DNA of 64,000 nucleotides from Fratercula arctica (lineage: Eukaryota; Chordata; Aves; Charadriiformes; Alcidae). Numbering within the stretch: the stretch's first letter is position 1; the number at the start of each line of letters is the position of its first letter. Below are positions 40,131 through 52,100 of the stretch, piece by piece. A program made the translations under genes and the position numbers. The stretch covers positions 1,542,711-1,606,710 of the forward strand of contig CANTUZ010000021.1 of NCBI GenBank assembly GCA_947846985.1, written 5' to 3'. Below the pieces are notes generated by a model. It searched no databases and was not told where the DNA came from. It saw only the letters and a program-made list of their open reading frames with translations.

Positions 40131-43100
40131 GGTTTGGGCCCTTCACTATGCTGAGGGGCTGGAGCGGGTCCAGAGACGGGCGATGGAGCTGGTGAGGGGT
40201 CTGGAGCACAAGCCTTGTGAGGAGCGGCTGAGGGAGCTGGGGGTGTTCAGCCTGGAGAAAAGGGGGCTGAGGGGAGACCTTCTCGCTCTCTGCAGCTCCC
40301 TGAAAGGAGGGGGCAGCCAGGGGGGGTCGGGCTCTTCTCCCAGGTAACAGGCAATGGGACATGAGGAAACGGCCTCAAGTTGCACCAGGGGAGGTTTAGG
40401 ATGGATATTAGGAAAAATTTCTTCACTGAAAGGTTTATTAGGCATTGTAACAGGCTGCCCAGGGAACGGGTGGAATCACCATCCCTGGAGGTATTTAAAA
40501 GCCAGGCAGACATGGTGCTGAGGGACATGGTTCAGCCTGGGGAAGAGAAGGCTCCAGGGAGACCTATAGCCCCTTCCAGTATCTGAAGGGGCCTACATGA
40601 CAGCCAGAGAGGGACTTTTTACAATGTCATGTAGCGATAGGACGAGGGGGAACAGTTTTAAACCAAAAGAGGGGAGATTTAGATGAGATCTGAGACAGAA
40701 ATTGTTTGCTGTGAGGGGGGTGAGCCCCTGGCCCAGGTTGCCCAGAGAAGCTGTGGCTGCCCCATCCCTGGAGGGGTTCAAGGTCAGGTTGGACGGGGCT
40801 TGGAGCAACCTGGGCTGGTGGGAGGTGTCCCTGCCCAGGGCAGGGGGTGGCACTGGGTGGGCTTTAGTGTCCCTTCCAACCCAACCCATTCTGTGATTTT
40901 GTGGTTTAGTGGTGGTTTTGTCAGTGTTAGGTTATTGGTTGGACTCAATGATCTTGAAGGTCCCTTCCACCCTAGATTATTCTACGATTCGGTGCGATAA
41001 TGCATCTGCCTGGCTCCCCTTCCTGGTCCCCACTGGGCCTCCCCTCACCGCCAGGGAGCCGCTCGGGGAAGGAGGACGTGGTCCATTGCCTGCTGCTGCC
41101 CTCGCCCCGCTGCTGGCTCTGTCTGGGCCCCTCATGGGTCGTTGGGCAGCGCGGTCCTGCTTGTGACCAGCTGCTACAGACACTGCATGCTCCTGCCTTC
41201 CCGGTGGTGGCAACTGGTTCCCTGGTTGTGGCAGCGTCTTCTGGGTGGTGGTAACTGGTTGCTCGACCATGGGAGCACCTTTCAGTCAGTGGTAACTGGT
41301 TGGCTGGCCATGGGAGTGCCTTCCAGTGTTGCTTGGTCCTGGGAGCACATTCCAGTAGATAGCAACTGGTTGCCTGGACATGGGGCCACCTTCTGGGTGG
41401 TGGTAACTGGTTGTATGGTGACGGGAGCGCTTTCCAGTAGGTGCTAATTGGTTGCCTGGTGATGGGACCACCTTCCAGTCAGTGATAACTGGGTGCCTGG
41501 TCGTGGGGAGCACCTTCTGGGTGGTGGTAACTGGTTGCCTGGCTCTCCCTCATCCCCCCGCAACAGCCTGTGGTAGCTTATCTTTCTAGGGAAGTTGTGG
41601 GAGTTCCAAGTGTTTCCTGGAATTCAAAATAGGGTAAAGTAGGGTAATGCCTGCCAAGCCTCCTTTGTCATGTAGCTGTGTGCTTTTCCCATGGCTTTCC
41701 CAGAAAAGCCGTCTGGACCCTTCCCCCTGTGAAGCTGTTGTTTGGGTGGATTCATTTGTGACCTCTCCAGATTTCCTTGCTCACCAATTCCGTATATCCT
41801 CTCCTGAAACCCTTCAGAAAGTAGCGCCACTTCAGTCACCTGGGCCAGAACTGAGGACAGGGCTTGTGCCCAGCAGCTGGTCGTTCATCTGTTTCATCTT
41901 TCAGTTTCCTTATGACTCTTAAGTACAATTTGATCCTAATAGTTGTTGCTCTTTGTTTTCAGACTGTTTAATCTCTCTGTTTGAGGCACCTCAAAATTTC
42001 CTTAAATCCTCCAATGCTACATGAAGGTGTAAAATCTTCATTTAGTTCTTGCTGTTGTATCTCTGCCGCCAGGATCCTGTGTTGGCTGTAGGGACACATG
42101 AGGAAGCTGGCTTGCACTTATTTCCCTGGTTTTTTTTTAATCACACCCTCATGCTGAACTTGCTGATTTCTTTCTGTCCTCCCCTGGGTGTGCCATCAAC
42201 ACTCGGGGACGCTCTCCTTCTCATAGCGTCTCTTATTTAACTGTGCGTCTTCAAGTCTGAGAACTGCTTCCTCTCAGCGGTCAGTTATTTGTCTATGTAG
42301 CTGCTGCAGTACTTGGAAATAATTTTAGCCTTTTGACTGTCCTGTTTGGCTTCTTACCAAACACCATCTCGGGTCACTTCTCCTGCTGAAATGTGGTCCG
42401 GGAGTGGAGTTCTCATTTCCTCTTGCTCCTGTGGAGATACTGAATTCAACTGCAGCACGGCCACCATCTGTAAAACAGCTCTTCAGTAGTAATATCCAAA
42501 CCCAGGTCCTATGTGTTGTTCAGGACCAAGTTAAGGGCATCTTATGGCCTTGGACTTGCATGTGGTATCTTGAACTGAACCTTGATGTAGGGGTGGTAAC
42601 ACCCTGGAGTGTGATTTGGATGGGGAGATTTTGATTTATTCTTTTCTGTGCTTGCAGCCCCCTTGATCTCCCATAACACAGGGCAGCCTGCAGTGGCACT
42701 TGTGGCACTTCACACAGGTGCATCCAGGGTCTTGATCCACAGGGATTCTGTCATGCAGCAGAACCAGCTTGTTCAGCAGCCGCGATTTCAGACTGCTCAG
42801 ATTTTTGTCTTTCTGTGGGCTTCATGCTTGTGTGTTAGTGCCCTGGGACTGCCTTCTGCTGAGTTTCTGATAAGCTTACTGTTAGTATCCCAAATCTTGG
42901 GTTTCTACCTCTTCCTCGGATTTCCAGCTTCTGTGCAAAGCATGTCTCTGTGTTTTGGCTTTGTAGGTCCCTATTACCCTGTTTTATGGGGAGCTGCTTG
43001 TCCCAGCTGTTCACTTTCTACTTTATTTTGCTAAAATGTGGTCTGTTCTCCTGAGAACAGAGCTCTTCCACACTGATGAGTGATGTTCAGGGCATTTTTC

Positions 43101-46100
43101 TCAGCTATTGCTTTTTTGCTGAAACCATTGCTTAGAGAGTAGATAATGGTAGACAGCGTCATGGAAGTCTCAGTCTGAAGGTTCTGGTGATTATTTGCAG
43201 TGTATCTCTAGGGCATGCACTCTCTGTGCATTGTAGGATCTCCTCGGAGACAGCAGTCGGGAATGGAAGAAGGAACTACTTGTAGAGATGAGTTCTTTCA
43301 GCAGCCCCTTAACTGTGTGCGGGGCTAAGCTGAAGGCAGTAGTTCTTGTTTAGCAGGACTCTTCCAGCTCAGAGTTGAACTGTTTCAGAGCTGCTCTGTT
43401 CTGTCTCTTACTGCAGGTGACCGAAAGCTTCCTAAGCAAAGAAGTCAGCTACGTGGTTTCCAGCAACAAAGAAGCTAAACGAGACAAAGCCAGGCCTCGG
43501 ACTGAGAAGCAGAGCAACGTAACTTCAGAAGATGCAAAACCCACGAGCCCAATGCCTTCTACCTCCAAAGGGAACCATCCCAGACCTCACCAGAAGCCAC
43601 CAGACACTGTAAGATCTATAAAGGTTTAGGCCACCTCAAAATTTGGCCCAAGGGATCTATAGAATAGAACCCGAGACCAGTGTTGGAAGGTAAAGTTGTT
43701 CCTGCTCTGAGCAAACATGTTGAGTGGGTTTTTTCCCCCTAGTCTGGCTGTTCACATTCATAATCACGTTCCTTGTATCTGCGCATCATTGTCCGCTCAA
43801 ATGTGCATGTCGCAGCTTTGAGCTAGTAAACAAGGAGGTCTACTCAAATGGCAGGGGAAATAGAGGGCTTGGCTGGCTTCCCAACAGAATAGGCAATCGT
43901 CCTGATGCAGAGGTGTGTCCAGAAAAGCCAGGGAAATATAGACAATACAAAAACATTGCAGGCTCTAGATGCGTGCTCACAGACACAGGTAGGGCAAGGC
44001 CATTGTAACTGGGGAGGAGATCTACGAGGGCAGCTTGCAAGAAGGTATTTCTCTGGGTCCTATTCACTGTGTCAGAGCTGGGCTTTCTGGTCAGTAGTGC
44101 TTGTGGCCAAAGCTCTAACGTCCTGCGTTGAACGCTGGTGTCCGGTGGAAACTGACTGTGGGGAGAGCCCCCCAGTCGAGGCCATGGGCATCTCTGCCAG
44201 ATGGATCTCACTCAGTGTTTGTTCCCCTGGTTTTGCTCACAGCACTGCCCATTTGTCTTACAAAGACCTTAACCTATTTGCTGAAATCATTGGCTTACAA
44301 ATGCAACTCTGCTCCCAGGAAGGGCTAGCAAGGATGTTCCTAACCCCCGCCAGCCTGTTGGGATGTGGCAGGCAGCGTTTCCGAGCTAAGTTGCTGCTTC
44401 CTCTTGGCTCGCTCTGGAGTATTCAGTGCTGTTCAGTAAAAGCCAAGCCTTGGCTGAACAGCTGCTTAGTGTAGACCTAATGGGTGCCTCTGCGGTTTGC
44501 GTTCTTTGGAAATGCTCAGTCCTGCTGTCTTTGAGATGAAATCTTGGCCAGACTTCCCTCCCCAGCAGAGAGCGGATATCACTAGAAATCATTCCTACTG
44601 GACAGCCACGCTGTCCTCAGCTTGCCGCTGCCTGGTAGCATTTTGCTTTAACGAAGTACTTTGCTTCTTTCTCTGCAGGCCCTGATCAGCAGGGGAAAGG
44701 AACTGCTGCAGAAGGCCATGAAGAATCAGGTGAGCAGCATGTGGATGGGCTTTTCTCTAGCTGGGTATGTTCAAAGTACTGCTGAGCAGTGCAGAACCAG
44801 TGCCAGCCACTTCTCCAGAGCCCCTGCCTGCTGAAGAGAGCAGATTCTGGGGCTGCTAAAGGTATGAAGCAGTTGCTTGTGGCTCTGCAGAATATTATGC
44901 GGTGCTCCTGGGCACTGCTCTTCACGGAGCTGTGGCATCCGTCCATGTTAAGTACTTCTAAGGCCTGTCCCAGTGATCTGGGTGCCCAGCACAAGAGCAC
45001 CATTAATGAAGGACCCATTGTTAGATGAATTTTTAGCCTAGAAAGAAATAAAGCAATATAGCTGGGGCAAAAGGCTCCCCTGCAGTCCTTTCACTGATAT
45101 CACAAGTGGCCAAAAGAATCTCAGTGCCCATTTAAAGGCTCATGCAATAGCAGGGATTAAAAATTTGACCTAGATGCTACTGTTAATTTGGGGTAGATAA
45201 AGCGTGAGTTCGAACCTTTCCTGCTGTGCCCTGATTTTAATAAGAGCTATGCAATGGTCTATCAACTGGGCAACAGGAAAATCTCTCTAAACTAGATTTA
45301 GAGCTGCTTTGAGCTGTACCTTGCCAAACCTCTCTGTTTGTACAGGACACCTGCAGTGGCAGCAGTATTCTCGCCAACGCTCGCCTGTGGGGAGTCCAGA
45401 TCTTGCACGTGGACGGTATCCTTCTCTGTAGGCTGAAACTTAGCTGTTGGTAATTAGTGGGGGGTTTTTTTTGAGGCAGGTGGAGCAGAAGTGATGTAGC
45501 GAATGTGGTACAGGAGAAGGAAGAAATTGCAAGCAGTACCCAGTGCTGCCTGATGCCATCCTGGCCATGTCTGCCCTTCAAAAACCAGATTAACTTGCAT
45601 GTATAGAACATGCTACTGTCACATTTGCAATAGCAAACGCTGAGTATATTGTAATATACTGAAGCTGTAATATTAGAAAATTATAATAGCTTGATCAGTG
45701 CATTAATTTGTTCCAAAAAGACCATTTTTACTAATTGACCTGGAAGTAGAGATTGTGATAATGGCAGGATTTGGTGGTTTTTAATTAGGAAGTGCTGATG
45801 TTTGAGGACCTGTGCTGGAAGGCGCTTCCTGTCTTGGTGATGAATGGGGAGGGGGTGACGGGAAAGACAGATGGTGAAACTCTGATTCTAATAATAGGTC
45901 TGGAGTAAAAGGTTCCTGAGTGTCCAATGACAGTGACATACAGCCGTGGCTGAGCCTGTCTGGATGTGTGATGGAGGCAGCTGCTGCTCCCACAGGTTCC
46001 TGAGCAGCCGGCTCTGCTGAGCCGCGGCGGTGGTTGCAGGGCTGTCAGGGCTTTCAAATGTGAGGGTCTGGTCTGCGTGCTGCAAGATTCCTAACAGTGT

Positions 46101-49100
46101 CTCGTTTCTGCAGAGACTCAAAGCCAGCCTCCAGCTCTGCTAAAGAGCAAAATGGGGTGCCGTCCCTCAAAGCACTCTTTCTTGGCTTCTTCTCGGGCAA
46201 ATTACCTGGGTAGTGGTGATGCTCTGCGCAGTGATGGTGGGCTCAGGTGCTACGCGCTTTTCCCCAGTGCGGCTGGGGAGTTAGACTGGTGCTGCAGTCG
46301 GTGGAGGGGAATGGTCCTCCTTCTCTTGTTGAGCAATGGCTCTTTGACACCCCACCTGCGCAGAAATGTTGTCGTACGCTCAGCAGCTGCTGCGTGCCGT
46401 CGCGGGAGCAAGGAAACGGTACCAGAAGACAGAGGTAACTGACCTAACTCTGGCCCAATGTGAGGTGCTCGGGATCCCTCCATAGCTCTAAGCAATCCTT
46501 CTAGCCCCTCTAGGGCTAATGGGCTAGGAAGTGGGGTGACCTCCTAGGGTTTCATCCAATGTCGGGCTATCTGGTGCGGCAGTTTATTGATGGAGATGTC
46601 AGAATTCAAAGAACTTTTCCTTTTATAAAGTGGGGGTAAAAACAGATGAGAATGAGGCAGCTGCTACTTATCAACCTTATCTGTAGCACAGCTGATACTG
46701 ATTTTGACTTGTGAGGGACTAAGGGTAAAACAAAGATCATATGCGGCTGGTACACTGGCTTTCTGAAGTATTCTTTAGTGCATTGGAGAGGTCAGTGAGA
46801 AGGTAGGGCATAAGATCAGAGAGTGGCAGCCCATATATTGTATTTAAAGTAACTAGGTAACTTGAGAGATAAAATATCAGGGGGAGGTGTTATAGTTTCT
46901 GATGCAGGAGCTCTGAAGTGGTGGGTGAGACTGCTGTAATCTCGCTTTGCTGCTCTGGGATCAGTAATTACAGTTCTGCCTATGCTGGCTCCCATACTAA
47001 ATATGTCGCTTTTTCCTTTAGGCAAAATGCCCTGCATCCGGATCAAAAATTCGCAAAGGTAGGCCCCGAAGTTGTGCTTCTGTTTACACTCAGATGCGGA
47101 GCTGCTTGAAGAAGCCTTGTTTTGAATTTGAAAATCCATCTGAAACTTCAGCAATCCAAAATATGCCAACTGTGAAGGCAGTTTCTCTTGAATGGGTTTT
47201 GTAACTCCTTGTCTGAGTGGAGCTGCAGCCTCCTAATACAGCTGAGCATGTTGTGCCTTTGATTTCAGGCAGTGCTTTTAAAAATCCCATAAACCGTTTG
47301 CAGCGCAGCTCCCAGAGTCCCGAGGCACCTGAGAACCGTGCTGCTGGCACTGTGCGTTGAATCCACTGGCTCAAACGAAGTTTCGAAGAATAATGCATCC
47401 TACAGAGGAGAGCGTGTTCCTCACAACCCACTCACTTCTGTTAGCCTGAAATGTACTGCTGAGACACCAATCTAGGGATAACGCTTCCAAAGGAGGAGGG
47501 AGGGAGGAAGGGGGGAAGAAAAAAACCCAGGTTCTCATCTGCAATTAGACAAGAGCCAATTGTGGTACTGACATTGGCACCAGTGATGTAAGTTAATTTG
47601 TGATTTGTTTGACTTGGCTTGTCGGAGAGGGAACACTCAGTAATATCTCAGCGCAGACTCCAACCTGGATTCTGTGTGTGACGCTTGGAAGATTATTTTC
47701 CAGTTCGTGGGGGAAAAGGTGGTGAAAAAAGGCTGGAAAAGCTGTTGGATAAGGCAGATTGTCTGCTGCAAGCTCAGAGCTCTCTGTTGTGGCACACTCT
47801 GAACCCTGCCTGGGGACTTGTGGTGACAGCTGAACCGTTTGTCACCGTTCATCACTGCCACAGGAGCTCAGGGCCTGTGTACCAGTCTGAGTTTTATCTG
47901 GGGCCCTAAACATGGCCTTGCTTTCAGAAGTGCTAAGCATTTGATAGCATTTACTTGGAAAAATTGATCCTGTACTTAAATAGCTACTTTAGTGACGTAA
48001 TAGCACATTTGATGCAAGCTCGGGGTGAGGCCGGAGGAGCTAAATGATGAGGACGGGTGGTCTCGGCCTTTCTGGACCGTGAGGTTAAAATTTCTTTGGA
48101 GAAAATAGCACTGAGCACCAGGACCACAGGAAAACAAAACACCTCGCCCTTCACAGGCAATGAGGGAGGCATGAGAGGTTTGGTTTCAGGGTCAGGCAGA
48201 CGCCCTGTGGGAACACCTTGGTGTTCATTTGTTTCTTAACTGATCTGTACTCAGATTTCCAGGCTGAGCATAATGTTATCACTCGCGAGTTGAACATACC
48301 TGCGAGGCAGAAGGGACCTGGTAGTCTCTTCTCCCAGCCTGGCTCTGAAAACCTTTTCCCTGAATGCACCGCTGAGGCTTTCTTCTGCTCCCCTAATACG
48401 TATTATGCCTCTGTAGGAAGTATAGCTGCTGTTTGGCCTCCTTGGGGACCAAGCAAAGGCCAGATACTGCTCTTTAGCAGTGTTCTCATGCTAGGTTTGG
48501 CTATGCAGCATGTTGGTTTGTCTCCAGCAGCTCTTACTGCTTTGACTTAACCATCCTGGCCCGAGCCATTCTGAACTTTGAGCTGTTGTGTAAAGGTAAA
48601 GGGAGAAAAAGGCGCTGGCAGGGTTGTTGCGGAGCTCTCTGCTTGCACAACTGATGCTGCAATTGGTTTCTTATAAACTCGTCTCTTGTTCTTGGAGGCA
48701 TGTTGTGTTGAGGACATGTGACAGTTTTTAGGATTCAGGTCAGAATTGGAAGCTTGGGGTTAGGGCACTGGTAATGAGACTGAGTAGACACTAAAGATGC
48801 AAAGGGCTTTAGCTGGATGGTCTTTCAAAGGTGGAAGCAGTTGGGCTGCCTCTAGGGTTTGGTCACCCTACTGGATACTCTGGAGGTGAGGGCTGTTGTA
48901 GATTACCCAAAGAGCTGGTTTGGCCGCACTTAGCCATCACTTGGCATTCACAGATGTCAGAAATACTGGTGAGCTTGCCTCCGCAGAGCAGTTCTGTGGG
49001 GGAATGAATGAATAAGTAGGGAATTTGGTCAGAGCAACTTCTAACCAGCTTTCTTTCTAGCAGGAAAATTGAAGCCCCCTTTTCTGAAGGTTGAAGACCA

Positions 49101-52100
49101 GAGCAGGTAAATGAGATTTTTCTAAACATCACAGACAAACTGTGTTAAAACCTCAGGGGCTTCTAGGGAAGGAATCCTTTACCTTTTTTATTTGCATGTG
49201 GGGCAGCGAATATTCTGTCCACAAGGCAGAGCATGGCTTCTCTGAAGACCCTGTTACACACTGCGAAGTTGACCCTCTCCTAGAGGGAGGCAAATGGAGT
49301 TTAGAGAAACAATCTAGGTGGCTCGTATGTCGGGGGGGAAAAAGCTGTTAAATGAGACTTGACAACAGAGTTTACTTCCTTGCTTGGATTCCATTTGTGA
49401 TCCTCGGCAGGTCACTTAATCTGCTTGAGCCCTCTGAAACGAGGAAAGAGATTGAAACATAGGAGGTCAGGGCCTGTAACTTGACTACATCATCAGCACA
49501 CGGGGATCTGATCTCCGTGGTGTTTCTAACAACTCTGTAACTCTAACGGTATCCAGAGTGCTAATTAATTATTCCAAAGACAACATTTAAGGCAGCTGCA
49601 GAGTCAAATATTAGGTTTTATGTGCTGCATGCAATAAAGTGTGGAGAGAGAGATGTGGTCTGGGAACCCAGACCTTCCCGTGATGCGGTGTAGCTGAAAA
49701 AGCTGCACTGGCTGCAGCTGGTGTGCCCTGGGGCAAAGGTGGGTTTTGAGCTGAGCAGGCCAGCCTGCCTTCTCTCCAAAGCATGCCCCCATCGGTGTTG
49801 TTACTGGGAATCCCATTTAGTACTTCCCGTGAGAAATGGGAAATCTCTGGAACAGCCAAGTGAAAGGACAGCCATGGGCAGTGTCCCATCATAAATGAGA
49901 TGGCACCTTGATCCCCCCTGCGGGAAGGATGGCTCTCTGACCATGCTATCCCTGCCAGAATTCTGATGTCCTGATCTGCTGCTTTCAGGCAATTCCGACC
50001 CTTCCATCACCAGTTCAAAACCTTTCCCGACCTGAACTTCCTGGCACCTAAAAGCTCCAGCCCATTTGAGCCTCTGAAAAACTTCTTGAATTCTTGCAGA
50101 GTCAGGTAGGTTATAGCTCCTTCTGTGCAAGGTTTTAACCCAGCCCCTCTGCTGACTGCTGCCCCGCTGTTTCCTGGGATTTGGAGAATCCCTTGTGTAC
50201 TGGATGCGGGTGAAAGGAGCCCTGTTCTGGGTTAAACAGCTCTATCTGTTAAACAGGGAACTGCTGGAGAGGGGACAGCAAAGGGCTACCGAGATGCTGA
50301 GGGGATGGAACACCTCTCCTATGAAGAAAGGCTGAGGGATTTGGGTCTCTTCAGTCTGGAAAAAAGACAACTGAGGGGGGACCTTATCAACGCTTATAAA
50401 TACTGAAAGGGGGGGTGTCAGGAGGATGGGGCCAGGCTCTTCTCAGTGGTGCCCGGCGACAGGACAAGGGGTAACGGGCACAAACTTGACCATGGGAAGT
50501 TCCATCTCAAGAGGAGGAGGAACTTCTTTGCTGTGAGGGTGGCAGAGCCCTGGCCCAGGCTGCCCAGAGAGGTGGGGGAGTCTCCGTCTCTGGAGACATT
50601 CCAACCCCGCCTGGACGCGTTCCTGTGCCACCTGCTGTGGGTGCCCCTGCTCTGGCAGGGGGTGGGACGGGATGAGCTCCAGAGGGCCCTTCCAACCCCT
50701 ACCATTCTGGGGTTCCTTGCAGAGGTGCGGAAGGCTGTCTGATGCGCAGTGAGGGGGAGAAGAGCCCCCGATCCACACCCATCACTGTGCCAAAGAAAAA
50801 GAGAGGATTTTGTGAGTGCTGCCAAGAGACCTTTGAAGAGCTGCAGAAGGTAAAGGTTCCTGGTTCCTTGCAAAAATTACGGGGGCCACTCAGTGGCTTC
50901 ATTAATCATTATATCTGTGCTCTGACCTCCTGGTCTGGGCAAACAGTGATTTTGAAGACTGGAGCACGACATGCTCGTCTCTGGGGCTAGGAGAGCCTCC
51001 AGGATCATCCTGTTATCTGGCCTGTAAGGTGGGAAGTCTGTTCCACGGCAGTCGGTGAGGGTTGGGGGCACAGGCTGATTAAAAAAGGTGCGAAGTGGTG
51101 GATTGTTTTTTGGGGAGTTTTTTTTTTGTTTTTTTTTTTTTATCTCCTGGAAGATGCCAAACAATGTGGCTTTCAGAGCCCAGCCTTTAGTGATAGACAG
51201 GACGTATTTGGAGTCTGCGTTTTTACTAGCTGCTGGGGAAAGCTGTAGGCTGCTGTTAGATACAGCCACAACCTCCTCAGCAGCAGGTGTCTATGGGAAC
51301 AGAATCCTCCCTGTAAGCAACCAGGGGTAACGGCCTTGCCTGCGTTTCCCAAATCTGCTTCCAAACAATGGCTCTTATCTGGTGAAAAGGCTGTTTGCCC
51401 TCTAATCTGTTAGGCTGTGGGAAGTGGTTGTTACTACAGATTTTCCTCCTATGAAAGGATAAGTGTTGCTAAAAGGGCCTCTGCCACCTTCCAGCATCTC
51501 CAGAGCCCCCAGCATAAGCGGTTTGCGCTGGACGACTCGCAGTACGCCCCTGTGGATCGTGTCATCTCACAGCTCGCCAACAGCTTTGTGGAGCAGTCAG
51601 CCACGTAAGTCTTTGTGAATCTGGTAACTCCTGGAGCCCCAAAGCGTCACGGTGCTGCACAGCACGCTCAGGGGGCCAAGGCCCGGGTCTCCGTGCTGCT
51701 GTGGTACTGGTCGCTGGTTCATGCCCTGTCAGCAGGGGGCTACAGCTGACTGCAGGACCAACCTGGCACCTGCTGGGCGAGGTTTAGATGAGCTGTGGGA
51801 GATGTTCTTGAGTTTCTGCGGCTTCTCTGCTTCAGGGAACTCCCCGTGGACTTCTAGTGCCTCTTAAACTAGAAAAGGCAGCTGGGCCCATCTCTTCTGT
51901 CCCCATGTCTGAGGCAAACCCCGCTGCTCTGTAGCTCTCCTGTGCCCAGACCTTGGGCGGCTGAGAGATCCCTCGTGCTGCCTGTCCCCCCTGCCAGCAG
52001 CAGTATCACTGTTAGAGCCTCAGTGGTCTAAAATTTCTTACCGCCTGCTAAGCGAGGGCTTCAAACATCCTGCACTGCAGAAACCGCTTCGTCTGGCTGG

